Shown piece by piece: positions 36,301-48,149 of a DNA stretch of 64,000 nucleotides (the stretch's first letter is position 1; each line of letters starts with the position of its first letter). This DNA is from Styela clava (lineage: Eukaryota > Chordata > Ascidiacea > Stolidobranchia > Styelidae). A program made the translations under genes and the position numbers. The stretch lies in contig NC_135259.1 in NCBI RefSeq assembly GCF_964204865.1, forward strand, positions 2,604,001 through 2,668,000, in the 5' to 3' direction. Under the pieces are notes generated by a model. That model was not told the origin of the DNA. It saw only the letters and a program-made list of their open reading frames with translations, and did no database searches.

Positions 36301-39300
36301 AAAAGTTTTGGAAACGGAGGGAAGTTTGCGACGAGGTGTCGAACATTCCAAAGTGCTTGAAAGGAAAAATATTTTTCTTTCTCGCGCACTTCAAAACCAG
36401 TTTGCTCGATATGCCAAGTCAGCATCGCAGTTATTAAGATATTTGATGTTAAACGTGCCATTGCAAAAACGAAATTCGACCCGGAGAGCCCGGGCTGCGC
36501 CACTGCTCATCTGTGCGACAGTGTAAAACGTGAAGTGAGCACATATTGCTGTGAGCAGTTCTATCTAAAATCGATTACGCTGAGATTAAATTTCGTAACC
36601 GCTTGGCAGATCGTCAATTGGACGACGTACCGCGGGGCAACGAAGTTCCCGTTTTAGCCAGGACACAGAAACAACATCATCCTTCACTCTGTTAATAAGT
36701 AAATAAAAACATAGAATTGTTTGAAAACAAATAAAAAAGGCCTTATACACGTCCAATTATTACAGGCGTTTAACACAGGAATAGAAGGTGCGATAGCGCC
36801 ATAATTTGAAGTCAAATGTGGCGATTGTTCATAGGCGGAAATTAATGTGGCCCGCACGCTACCGGAAAAGTGGATATTTGGCCCGCAAGTACATAAAGTT
36901 TGCCGACCACGGCTATAAAGTGACACCAATTTTACATGTTTTATTCATATATATTTTGAAATCAACAGCCGGTGGAATCCAATTTACACATGGAGGTTAC
37001 TAGGAGTTCGCTAGGTATGGAATAAAAAAATCTTTTCCATTCTGCGGCCGCAACATATGATTTTTTATGATATAATTTGTCAAAAAATGTACAATGTTTG
37101 TTTCATAAAAAGTGGCAAGCACTAAGTGTAATCTGCTAAAGAACATTTTTGCGCTATTACCTGACGCTTGGCAGACATGGCTCATATATGTCCAATTCTC
37201 TCTGTATTTTGGTCACGAAAATTTATACAAACGCTGATTTAACAAAATATTTTCACAGCTGGAAGTGCGGGTGCCGTCGTTGTTGAGAAACAACCAGGGA
37301 TTATATTATACGCCAACGCTCCATTTTTACGTGGAATTAACCCAAGGCTGTTAACTACGTATGAACTTGCGTTCAGATTTTCAAGTAAGGAGTAACATTG
37401 TGTGCATTTTTATTTATGAATAATTGTCTTAATAATTAAAGATGCAGTAAGTTTCGTTTAAATCGGTGTGCTATAATGTGGTGATTATTAGAATGGCATT
37501 TTACTTATGCTTGTGTTAACATGAAAGTATGTAAGTATCTATGTAATTCGCCACTATAATGACGAAAAAAAATCATTGTAAGGTATATTTTGATTGGTGT
37601 TTTGACTTATGACATATGTTCGGTGTCTGAAAAAATCCGACACGTTTGAGATGTATTACTGTGGAATGTAAAGAAACGCACGCTTTAGACATGCATGTTG
37701 CATCCATTACGTATAGGCACCATAAGGGATACAAAAGATGGTTGCGATTTTTTTGATATTAGCCACAATAGATCCAGATTGCTTACAAACCGTGTCAGGC
37801 CAACCAAGTTCATTCATATTCACTTGCCCGGATAACTGCAGCCCGAACTTGGTTGATATCGTGGGAGACGGAATCTACAATGACAAAACACCAATATGCC
37901 TTGCAGCTATTCATGACGAACAGATAACTGGTAAGTCTCATCTTGTTTTTAATCCTTATTAAAATTGATATCAATTTTACAACAGAAATATCAATTTAGT
38001 GTGAATATAAAAAAATAGTAGTAATCGATCGAGTAGTAATAGTTCACACATCGTCACGCGAATTGCGTAAGTCATTTTTAGCAGTTTTGAGAAAAACGTT
38101 AAAAACTTTCTAATGATATTTCTATGCCATTGAGAGTCAATAATTTGCCATAGTTCAATTTTTTGATCGTAGCCGGATTTAAGTTGATTTGTATGACGCA
38201 GTCATGTGACGTCATAATGGCGCACTATGACTTAGGCAGAAATGTGTTTATGACTAGGGGACATACGCAATTTTGCAACTTGACTATATGTACCAGTCCT
38301 GAAAACCAAACAATTCAAAAACGAATGTAATCCTTAGTATATACGATGTCTAATCCCCAAAATAGCTAATCTGTTTCAATTACATTATTTTTTATGTTTC
38401 AAAATATATATTTCATCAATATAGCACGCTCTGCACATCCACCGAAATTAGACTAAAGTTAAATATAGAGAATAAAACAGCAATGTACCCTTATATAAAA
38501 GCCAACCAAGGTGAATTGGACTCAGACAGTGAATATTACATGTGCACGCCTTCCTATACTGTAGTACAAATTGAAATTTATAAGCGCCGAGCTAGAATCT
38601 GAGATGCAAAAACTCAAAAATCCTTCGCCGAGGTTATTTTGCCTTTGTGACGTCACAATAGTCCTGCGTTAACAAAGATAATTCATTGTGACGAAACAAT
38701 TGAACAAATTTGCATATTATACAAAATCTCTATTTTTATGGGTTTCAGAATTCTTAAAATAAAATCTGAGTTAACAGACAGGTCTGCAGCATTACATAGA
38801 TACCTATTTTATGAAAAACTCAAAACCGCCAAAAATGACTTACGCAATTCGGTCATTAGCGTGACGACATATAAAATATAATACATAATGAATTGTAATT
38901 CACTAAGTAATCCAGTGACAACGTTGATACTCAATACATAGAACCTGTTTGATAGCTTACAAATTTATCCTACAAATCATTATGAATGAATGACATATGC
39001 ATATGTTTTATTCCAGCTTCTACCGGAGGTGTCGTTATTGTGAATAAACGCCCAGGCCATTCAGGATTTAGTGGAAGCACACGTAATGGTATCACCAGTA
39101 TCAGTGGAGGACCAGACGATGGTTTTGATTTTTCCGGTAAGTAACTACAAACGTCTGTCTGCGTGGTGCACCGTCACATGTTTCTCTTTCTTAATTCAGT
39201 AAAACTTTCTTCATTAACCGTTCTGTAGATTTTATTATCGAGAGAAATGCTAACACAGTAGATGGGAGAACTGCATTTTCAATAGAACACGCAAATCATA

Positions 39301-40390
39301 TTACGAAGTAATATTGCGACAATATATATTGAATTGTTTCAATACTTGAAGAGCCCATGACCTTGAAAAGAGTCGATTTGTTCCTTATTTGCGGACAATA
39401 GCGATGAATAATTTACTTTAAGTGAAATTTAATTGTGTCTGTTTGTGCCAATAGATACTGATGTTAAATATCAGTAACAGTTGCTTTTTATACGTGTAGA
39501 CTGCATCAACGGATCTCCTACAAATTCTGCGTCGGTCGATTGTTCTTGCACTGCGAATTGGTTCGGAGAAGCGTGTAATATAAGTGAGTATACAGCTTGC
39601 TAAGTTTGAATTATGAATGATATGCGCATGTGAAAAAGATATTTGCGCGAATATATCATCAAGCATTCGGAAAAATATCAGATTCATTGAAGCTTTTTTA
39701 CTATGGAAATATAAAATATTTTCTGTCCAATACAAATATAGTACAATTTTAATATAAACTTAGTGGAAGATTGTACTTTATATGTTCTGTCCATTGCTAG
39801 ACCCAAATTGTTTCCATCAAACAAAACAAAGCTACGATAATGAAGAAGAAAATTAGAATTAGGTAAAAAAAAATTTACAAGGAATAATATTAATTCATAA
39901 AATCACCTCTTATCACCGAAGTAAAGGCAATATAAATTACTAACCGAAACATTATCCATATTTCAGATTTTCATTTGCAAACACAATGCCTGGTAAATTT
40001 ACAATATTATATGGGTATAACAATATAAACGTTATTCAATTGACTATTTTTTAAATCGAACTTTAAAATAGTGCAACTTTCAAATTAACGTATTTTGTTG
40101 CATAGTGTGTGTTGAAGGAAGTTACGATGCATCGAATAATCCTGCATGTACCTGCAATTCTGGATGGGTTGGACCTATGTGCAATTTCCGTAAGTTTTAT
40201 TATTAAAACTAAAATTATACTGTCTTATTATCACCAGTAAATCTATATTTACAATATAAACACATTTCAAATTCGTTTCTTCTCTTAGTTATTATTCATG
40301 AATAGTGAGAATTTGTGATTATGTTGATGTAACTTGAAATGGTCAATGTCAATTAATGCCTTATCTTTTATATTTACAGCAATATGTTAA
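33306..40390 (+). CDS. Secreted protein with three LCCL domains and two mini-EGF modules
   Basis: Ten exons: 33306-33357, 33574-33747, 34335-34466, 35827-36018, 37259-37384, 37772-37930, 39017-39136, 39500-39583, 40106-40189 and 40380-40390. They total 1134 nt including TAA (377 aa), and every intron is phase 1. A signal peptide (MLAIVVLVISLCILATDA) is followed by LCCL domains at about residues 24-119, 120-225 and 226-318. Each carries the expected cysteines and the signature, for example CPANC...SLVCAAAIH, CPADC...SLICIAAIY and CPDNC...TPICLAAIH. Each LCCL is built from two exons. Two C-x12-C-x-C-x8-C modules follow (residues about 319-346 and 347-375), one per 84-nt exon, resembling shortened EGF repeats; the last exon adds only PIC. 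LCCL domains occur in Factor C, cochlin and Lgl1/CRISPLD and are linked to extracellular binding, including microbial lipopolysaccharide; the role here is an inference only. Introns hold a hAT (36061) and an inverted-repeat element (38050). Confidence 0.87.
36061..36912. mobile_element. hAT element in LCCL-gene intron 4
   Basis: Left end CAGGGGTCGGCAAACTGCGG; right end, reversed, CCGTGGTCGGCAAACTT. The target duplication is TTATAAAG / CTATAAAG (36053-36060 and 36913-36920, 7 of 8). GGCCCGC-type motifs lie at both edges. The interior encodes only scraps, so it is non-autonomous. Confidence 0.8.
38050..38868. mobile_element. Inverted-repeat element in LCCL-gene intron 6
   Basis: Left arm CGTCACGCGAATTGCGTAAG then TCATTTTTAGC; the right arm is its reverse complement with small differences and an 8-base extra. 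The arms span about 30-40 bp (38052-38091 and 38820-38868). No transposase. The flanking ACAT on both sides might be a short target duplication. Superfamily unknown. Confidence 0.65.
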
Positions 40391-41632
40391 GCTCTGCTGA
40401 GGAAGACTGAAGAAATTATAATTTTTTGATTCTGCTCATATACACATTGATGTTACTTGTTTCAAATCCACAATAAGTTCAAATCGAAAAATCCTCGTAA
40501 TATTTTTTCGAGAACGTAGGTTTAGAAAGTAAGTTTCAATCCAAATATAAATGTATTTACTTATATATATATATACAGGGTGTCCAAAAAGTTTTGCCCG
40601 ATTTGATAGTTATAACACTTGCAAGTTTAGATAAATTTTATTGAATGATAAATGAGAACTGTTATATAAGTTCGGGCGAATTTTTTTGGACACCCTGTAT
40701 GTATATCACATTTCTACCATCAGACCCGATATTACACAACGATGATTGTAATGTGGAGTAGTAGCGGGGTTATTTATTAGAGGGCACCTGGAGTTCTTCA
40801 GTATATTGTCGTATTACCGTATCGTATTACCGTATTCTCACTCTAACACATTTTTCCTATTGTTCTAGTATGGACAAACTGTTTTCATGATATTTATGGG
40901 CACCAATTTAAAGATTATGAGTTTTAATTCCGACTACATACATTCGTTGTTTTCTTCCTATTATCTGTGTGATTTACTGAAATTCTGGCATCATAGAAGT
41001 TGTGAAATAGTACCTTCAATACGAGCTAACATAAAAAAGGTGTAGAATTTATGAGTTTGATAATCTACCAAATCAATGACTGCATTCTCGTATATTCTAT
41101 TTCAAGAATGAATCTAAGCTTGCACCTTGCTAATACCAGATTTTTTTTATATATACATATTATGCTATTCTAACAATATTATGTAAGGGTAAATATAGGA
41201 CTGTATTAAGGCTTTGTATCAACAACGCGTGTGGTGATATATATATTTATATACAGTGAAGCACTACATAAAAAACTATAAAAAATAATTTGTTTGTGTG
41301 ATATAAAAACATTTGCAATACACAAAGGCTCATATCGATATAAAGAGGCTAGAATACTCTCAGACCAAAAGAAGTACAATAAGATAATAAAGGATGTTGT
41401 TCAGCGCATGATTGCCACCAGGTATATTCAAAACGATGTAATTTGCTGACGCTTCGAATTTCTATTCAGAAAAACTGCATCGGGGCATTTTATGGAAAGC
41501 ACACTATCATATATCGTATCGTATATGTCAGGAGCGGGCAAAATTTTTTGGTATAAGAGCCGCATGCAGCAATTTAGAAATATGTGAAAAATTATTAATA
41601 TCAGAGCTTATTAAATCATTTTGCATTGTTAA
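40391..41632. other. Intergenic stretch downstream of LCCL gene
   Basis: No canonical AATAAA is obvious just after the stop. A 122 bp mariner-type MITE lies at 40576-40697. A GTGTGGTGATATATATAT segment near 41229 recurs near 24873. Otherwise nothing recognised. Confidence 0.35.
40576..40697. mobile_element. Tc1/mariner-type MITE
   Basis: Ends CAGGGTGTCCAAAAAG and, reversed, CAGGGTGTCCAAAAAAAT, flanked by TA on both sides (40574-40575 and 40698-40699). The CAGGGTGTCCAAAA terminus with TA duplication is common among mariner-like elements. 122 bp, non-coding. Confidence 0.85.
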
Positions 41633-41794
41633 TACTTATCGATCTTGATCGGCGAATTAGCGAGTTAATAATTAATCAGTGATGGGACATCCGGCCAAGA
41701 GTCAGAGCAAATGAATCGAACCCGCAGTTTCTGTTTTGAGGGATCCCCTAACATTAGATCGATAAGTCTTCGGTCTCCGACCGATATTCTCGTT
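41633..41794 (+). mobile_element. Helentron-like element, copy C (internally deleted)
   Basis: Starts TACTTATCGATCTTGATCGG and ends GATCGATAAGTCTTCGG plus the hairpin TCGGTCTCCGACCGA and TATTCTCGTT. At 162 bp it is the shortest copy of the family, showing that only the ends are shared by all copies. Confidence 0.55.
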
Positions 41795-42082
41795 GTTACA
41801 TTGATACTAATTTGAGAGACGCAGAACCGCCACTTGGGCTATTGATTGCAACAACATCAGCAATATTTTTTTTTCACAAAATACAGAGTATTGATGTTTA
41901 ACACGATTATGTAGTTGTTCCATCTTCCAATCTATGATAAATTTGGGCGCTATTGGAAAGAAATCCAAGCTTGAAACAGGGAGGAAATTTTGAAGAGCTG
42001 AGCAGCAAGGATTGGTATTCGTCATAATTAAATGAATACCGGATAAAGTGGATACAGAGCTCCGAAATTTTATGTTATATAG

Positions 42083-42801
42083 CAGTGGTCGGCAACCTTT
42101 TTCAAGTGACGGACCGGTAAAGCACGACCAAAATTTTGGCGGACCACCTCAATACATACAAACGAACTAAGCATATGCAAATTATTATACGGGCATTGGA
42201 AAATTTTCTGTTGACAACATACTAAAAGGTCTTACGTCCAGCCTACTTCGATTTTTCGTTTTTGTAGTTTTCAATATTGAAAACCAGGCCTCACATTAAT
42301 AAGTTTTCAGGGAAAGTAACAATGTCCGCATACCTTCTGACTCTAGTCCGGGTATTGATAGATGTTTGTTTTGACAAACTAATTTTTTCACCCGAGGTGC
42401 TAACTTTATGATTATCCTGATTTTGAAGTATAGAATTAGCGCTGACTAGATATGAACGGTTAGCTTCGAGTCAGTAGTGGAGATAGTGAGAACCATTTTG
42501 TTGAAGAGATCTTATTCGTATTGATGAGAGACAGACATTCTTATACGGGCGTAGAGGAAACATTTGAACCAGAATCATTACGACATACTGACATGGCAAT
42601 TGTTTGTGAAGTCAGACATGCTGGTCAATTGCGTTATGTTTGCCTGGTTTGCTGTTGAGTGCTGTTATAGTCGTAGGGTTTGTGGTTAGATTGCGGAGGT
42701 TTTATCACGGCTTTGTCCGTTTTGTGTCACCTCTCTGCGGCCCGGCAGTAACCTTTTCGCGGACTGGCAATGGGACGCGGCCCGGTGGTTGCCGACCACT
42801 G
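42083..42801. mobile_element. hAT element (CAGTGGTCGGCAACC ends)
   Basis: Left CAGTGGTCGGCAACC and right, reversed, CAGTGGTCGGCAACC are identical. Flanking octamers are TTATATAG (42075-42082) and CTATATAA (42802-42809): six central bases agree directly, and the two are also reverse complements. GGACCGG/GCGGCCCGG motifs lie inside the ends. Non-coding. A shortened copy of its right part is at about 47600-47880. Confidence 0.82.
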
Positions 42802-43012
42802 CTATATAAAATGAAAACCTACTACAACTCATAATAACACAATAAGGTGAAAACGAAAAGTTAGGCCAGGTTGCAAGGCAATACTCGCACCCATTGCTAT
42901 ATTGTGGTACATGAATAATTTGCATTGGTCAATGCATTTTTTATATAAATATGGCAGATAAGAAACTTATGTAGACAAGCAACTGTTGTTATTCAGGTTT
43001 TCCATTTCGAGT

Positions 43013-43365
43013 TAGGATAGGATAGGATAGGATTTACATATTTATCCCGGGGGAGAGGAAAGCCGATAAGACGGCTTATCCATATGGCGAACCACGGCCT
43101 CTCGTCCGGTTACCATTCCAAGTCGGGTATGGGATTAGTTTTACTGTATTGTTTGTTTTCGGAACCATGGACTTGGTGGTGGAGGAAGCCGTAACCGACC
43201 AGCGGTTACGTGAACCACCCAACGACGGCGAGGAGTCCAGCAATCCTCTCGCACATAACCATCCCTGCATGGGATTCGAACCTGCGAACCCACGCAGAGT
43301 AATTAGAGGTGCGGTGGCGAGCGTATTCCTAACGCTTAGCCCGTTGAGCCACACCGCCGCGCCGG
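43013..43365 (-). mobile_element. tRNA-derived SINE, copy 1
   Basis: On the minus strand the head starts GGCGCGGCGGTGTGGCTCAA and carries an RNA polymerase III box A (TGGCTCAACGGG, 43351-43340) and a perfect box B (GGTTCGAATCC, 43282-43272). A tRNA-unrelated body follows, and the tail has repeated ATCCT units (43013-43032). It is about 350 bp. Copy 2 at 61473-61804 is nearly identical through the body. Confidence 0.88.
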
Positions 43366-43374
43366 AAGGATGCT

Positions 43375-44078
43375 AAGTATGACTACTTACAAGTATTACT
43401 ACTTACAAGTATTCGATTCTTATCCGATTTCTAAATTTTCGATTCTGATTCTCGATTCCTCGACATATTTTACCCAGAAAACATACCCACCTAATCAGTA
43501 TTATATAACCAGTGGATGGATTCAAAATTTTTGTCAGCCGGTTCCATCACACAAATGTCATATTTTCAGCCGGTTCTGTTACAAAAAGTCATGTTGTTTT
43601 CGGCAATGCTAACCGGTTCGCTGATCTCATAAAATTCCGTGAGACGGTTCTATAGAACCGGTGCGAACTGGCTGAATCCCACTCCTGATAAAACATCAAA
43701 CAAGAGAGCTATGTTCAAAAATATGAACGGAAAAGAAAGCCCAAACTAAGTAGTATGGGTATCCAATCTGTCACAGGAGACAAAATCGCACAAAAAAAAT
43801 CCCTCAGAACCCAAAGGGATTCTAGAAATAAATAAACGTAAAAACCTCCTGGCGAGATATTTATAAAGTGAAGTTTGCGGCGTCGTAGCAACTCAACAAA
43901 CATAGCAGTAAGACAGTTTATACATATATGTGAAGGAATTGCCACAAAACGTTACACATTGCTAGCAATTCAAGTTTTAACCTCGAGAATCGATTCTAAT
44001 GCATCAGAATCAATTCCAGTCGATTCCGCGAAGAATCGAATCTGTTTTCAAATCCGGACTCGATTTCGCCATCCCTAC
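43375..44078. mobile_element. Probable degraded hAT element
   Basis: The right edge, reversed, reads GTAGGGATGGCGAAATCGAG, like the TAGGGATGGGC ends of the hAT at 45169. GATTC-rich text (CGATTCTGATTCTCGATTCC) occurs near the left. The left end is not clear and may be disturbed by the adjacent SINE. It hosts the small element at 43510. Confidence 0.4.
43510..43687. mobile_element. Small CAG-ended MITE
   Basis: Left CAGTGGATGGATTCAAAA and right, reversed, CAGGAGTGGGATTCAGCC, with repeated CCGGTT motifs inside. hAT-like ends, but the flanking octamers do not match cleanly. Confidence 0.5.
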
Positions 44079-44760
44079 TTATGATTCGCTATTCGATTTT
44101 ACAGAACAGATCAACAGACAAACTCCTTTATATATCTGTATCTATAATATATGAAGCTTTTCATGCTCAGTGACCCCCAGTCACATTCTCTCCTGCTCTG
44201 TCTCTCTCTCTCTCTATAATAGTAAAAATTTCGAATAGTGAATTTAATTCCCAACAAGGAATTTTATGTGAGAAACGCATGAAAAGTCAATGGTAAAATA
44301 ATCCATTCAAAGTTATATTTGTTATTGTAAAGTTATATATATAATATCAGTTTACGAAAACCAAGAATGCTCCTGTATTCATAGGTTATTAAGTCACGAA
44401 TAATATTTAGAATTCTTCTTGCATGTAAAGAAACATTTTAGGACTATCATCTTAAGTTAATCTACATTCTTTACAGTATTTGCGGAATTTCACCCCGCTA
44501 AGGAAAATTATTTTATATTTTCAGTAAATAGGGTGCGTATTGCAGTATGCTAATTTTTTAATTTTCAAATATGAAGTTTAAAACATCGTTAGCAACCTCT
44601 TAAAGTAAACCGTTTTCACGTGTTTTAGTTTGGTTTATTTAGTGTCTTTCGAGGAAACATTTGCTGTTTCTTACTTTTGAGCTACATTAAGTCAGAAAAA
44701 GTCTACAATATAATGCTATACGGATGTTTTGAGTCCATAAACTCGGAGAAAACTGAAATT
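44079..44760. other. Intergenic stretch with (TC)n tract
   Basis: A short (TC)n microsatellite lies at about 44199-44214. Nothing else recognised. Confidence 0.35.
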
Positions 44761-44774
44761 GCAGCTTAGGAAGA

Positions 44775-45030
44775 TATAATATTTATTTTTTGAGCGGTCA
44801 ACAATCTGAAATAGCGTCCATGTAAATAGAGCCCCCATGTACGTGTCGCCTCTGTTATTGCCATAGCTTCTTTTTCTATTGCAGGATATCGCTTTTCACT
44901 ATTGCCCAGTGCACGAGATAAACAGGTCACAAGACACCCATTGCGGGCCAACACAAAAGCGATATCAACATCGGATGCATCAGTTTCAACTGTGGATGGT
45001 TCTTTATCTGATGGGCTATTCCAAGTGACA
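44775..45030 (-). pseudogene. Ty3/gypsy RNase H fragment
   Basis: The minus-strand frame reads VETDASDVDIAFVLARNG, then RYPAIEKEAMAITEA and YLHGRYFRLLT. These are the TDAS, E-Y--IEKEALA and W--YL-GR-F-L-T motifs of Ty3/gypsy RNase H, which degrades the RNA strand during reverse transcription. No LTRs or other domains are nearby, so it is a lone relic. Confidence 0.85.
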
Positions 45031-45168
45031 CTACAGGACAATTCCAGAAATTTTGCATGTTGTTGGATGAAATATATTTTTACATTTTCAGCTACATGTT
45101 TTGTTTCATTGTCCAATCAGTTGCTTTATTGAATATGTAAAAAATTGTACAAAAGATACACCCAAGAC

Positions 45169-46768
45169 TAGGGATGGGCAATATAGAGTACCGAATCCGG
45201 AAGATTCGAATCCCAAAGTAATCGAATCCAACGGGATTCGATAACAAGATTCGGTTTCCGCCTCTCCGGCGCCATGCGTCAATTTTTGTAGTTCGGGTTT
45301 CTAATTTATCAATTACAGACGAGCTTGGGAAATCTCTCTCGTTTAATTAAACTTGCGTCTGCTCGCAAAGAACCCGTAAATCGGTTAACATCACAAACAC
45401 TGTAATTTCAATCGGCATATTCAGGACAAGAAGTCGGCAATATAACCTCACGGCGAAGATTCGTTATTGCACCATTTTTGCGTTTTCCTGCTTTGCTATC
45501 TAGCTAGCGTATAATAATAATAATTATTTGTGCCGACTTACTGGTGATATTCTGATAATCTGAATGCAACAATCCTTAATTGTTTACAGACGTGCCTTAC
45601 TTCATTTTAAATTGAATTTTCGCGACCTACAAGTTTTTCCAAAAAATGATGCACGTAAACCAAAAGCCAGGCGTTAAATGTTATAGCATTACTTGCGATT
45701 AATTTAGATCAAATATTAGTTACGAATAATTTTATCTTACTATTTTCCGAAATACAAAGTTATATCGCAAAACGCGAACATCTGTGACATTTAATTAAAT
45801 TTCACTCTTAAAAGATTACATATTTTCCGGTCCGTTTCTATCGTTCAAGATAGACGCACGTTTGATCGAGTGTCTGTAGTATTTTAGTCGCTAATGAACT
45901 TCAAAAAAAGTTGTCGCGTCTGGCAAAGATAATGACATATTGAATTTGAGTAGAGCTAAGTCTGGTTATATAATGATTAATGATAACCTTTCTATAGTTC
46001 AAGATAGATGCACGTTTGATCGAATGTCTGTAATATTTTAGTCGCCAATAAATTTTTAAAAACGTTGGTGCATCTGGCCAAGCTAGTGACGTATTGAATT
46101 TGAGTAGGGCCAAGTCTGGGTAGATAATAATATGTAACGATAATCATAGAAAATGAATTCGTTTCTAGATGTTATTACCTAATAACTAAGTACCAAATGC
46201 GTTTAGAGGAACTTGGTTTCACATGTCTTGCTCGCACAGAATAAAAACTTGATTCTAATTGATAGTGGTTAAATTTAATATTTTACAACCTCGCATAGGT
46301 TGCCGGCCACACTGGTTCTGCATCTAATTAATTCTCAGCGGGTATGTTTCAGTACACTCGGCAGACTTACACTAATAATGATTTGACGCCGTTTCGTGTC
46401 TATTTTTGTATTTAACCGCTTACTATTAAAGTGTGTAAAGCGTGTCTTAATTTAGCATATCAGTATTTATAAGTATTTAGGGATTACACACATTTGGAAC
46501 AATTCGAGGCGAAAAAGATTGTAATATTCTCCAATTTTATTGTCCTGGGAACTGCCTGTTTAGTATCAAATGAAATGCAATGTTCAGGGCCTTTCCAAAT
46601 AAATAATACATTTAAGAAAGTAATACATTTGCAATTTTTTAACATCTAAATCCAGCATTGTGGAAATTCCCACTTTTTGAATAGGTATGAAAATAGAATA
46701 GGATTCAGTATTCTGAATTCGATTTAACTATTCTAGAATATCTAATTATTCTACATTGCCCATCCCTA
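45169..46768. mobile_element. hAT element (TAGGGATGGGCAAT ends)
   Basis: Left TAGGGATGGGCAAT and right, reversed, TAGGGATGGGCAAT are identical. A perfect 8-bp target duplication CCCAAGAC flanks it (45161-45168 and 46769-46776). At 1600 bp it has no recognisable transposase. A pair of related ~100 bp blocks containing CAAGATAGA-GCACGTTTGATCGA lies inside (about 45840-45960 and 45995-46120). Confidence 0.92.
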
Positions 46769-46776
46769 CCCAAGAC

Positions 46777-47595
46777 TTACTTAGTATATAAAAAATATAT
46801 AGTAAAATATAGCGTAACACTGCAGGACGGCAAATCTACCATGCACTAACAGTACGTTGTGTTGTGCTGTAAATTTATGCGATGGTACAGTAGAAGCCCA
46901 TAATATTTTCTGGTGCAGTAGCTGAACTACCCCTCTATGTGCTGCTCAAGTTACTTAATGTAACACTGTATATCCATGCCAATAGTGTGCATATTCTATG
47001 TGACACTACAGGACATTTTTCCATTTCGAAATAGCGGCCTCTATCATCAAAACTCAGGTAATAAATCGTTAAATGGGTAAAGAAATGTCCTACAGCACTG
47101 CAAACATTTAAACTTTATTAACTTAAATCCAGTGCGTCAATTCCAAATGAAATAACTGTACCACACAATCAAACACTTTGTGTCAGGAATCATCACAAAA
47201 TATGTCAATTAAACCAAAATTTCTACATTTCAGGGCATTTTTTATAAACCATCAAAAACCTGGGTGAAATTTTAAATTGTTCGATGAAATGAATGCAGTC
47301 CAATAAAATTCCAATGTCTTTTGATATAAAAAAAAAATACTTTCACTACACTTTTTAAAAAATTGATGGAATTCAACTTTTGCTTGGAATGGCCCTGATA
47401 TGGTTTTTAAATACGCATAATCAAGGTCCTTATGCAGATACAAAAATGCAGTATATAATATATATATATATACCTAAGGCCTAACGGGCAATCAGACGCA
47501 ACGGTTTGCAGTATCAGGTTGCCATCAAAAACGTAAACGGCGGTCTGTTTACAATTTAGTAGTGCCAAGATGGTTTCGCGTGCAGGCAGACTACT
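46777..47595. other. Intergenic stretch, nothing recognised
   Basis: AT-rich; a TA microsatellite at about 47455-47472. No gene or terminal repeats seen. Confidence 0.3.
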
Positions 47596-47880
47596 CCGAT
47601 ATTTCGTTTTTGTAGTTATCAATATTGAAAACCAGGTCTCACATTAATATGATTTTGGGAAAGGTAACAATGCCTGTAAACCTTCAGACTCTGATCTGGG
47701 TATTGCTTGATGTTTGTTTTGCCAAAACTATTTTTTTACCCGACGTGCTAACTTTATGACTATCCAGATTCTGAAGTATAGAATTAGCCGTTTTTGTGTC
47801 ACCTCTCTGCGGACCGGCAGTAACCTTTCCGCGGACCGGCGATAGGCCGCCGCCCGGTGGTTGCCGATCACTAGTATGGA
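47596..47880. mobile_element. Partial copy of the 42083 hAT element
   Basis: It aligns to about 42250-42440 and then 42712-42801 of the complete element, skipping roughly 270 bp. It ends with CCCGGTGGTTGCCGATCACT. The left end is absent. Confidence 0.75.
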
Positions 47881-47996
47881 GGATAAAGCGTTGTCGGCAT
47901 ATTTCAGCCAACTCGATAATTGTTGCAACAATTCAAAGCTGCTCGCGTACCACTTGAAAAGCTCCCGCGTACCACATGTTGAGAACGGTTCCATTA

Positions 47997-48147
47997 CATT
48001 TGAACCCATGACAATTGCACCTGTATGCTATTGCACCTATGGAATTTTTTTTGTTTCACGGATAGTTAAACCCATACTAAACCTAACCCATGGGTTTTAG
48101 CACCCGCATATAGATTGAACCCGTGGATATACACATGGGTTCAAATG
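47997..48147. mobile_element. Small TA-flanked MITE
   Basis: Ends CATTTGAACCCATG and, reversed, CATTTGAACCCATG, both with TA outside. It is 151 bp and non-coding. A Tc1/mariner-type origin is plausible from the TA duplication. Confidence 0.6.
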
Positions 48148-48149
48148 TA

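Noticed and set aside
39966-39992. Tiny exon between the two EGF-like exons
   Set aside because: It would break the phase; the exon at 40106 joins the 39583 donor directly.
43272-43351. tRNA gene
   Set aside because: Boxes A and B are present, but no cloverleaf-length gene; the sequence continues as a repeated SINE body with a second copy elsewhere.
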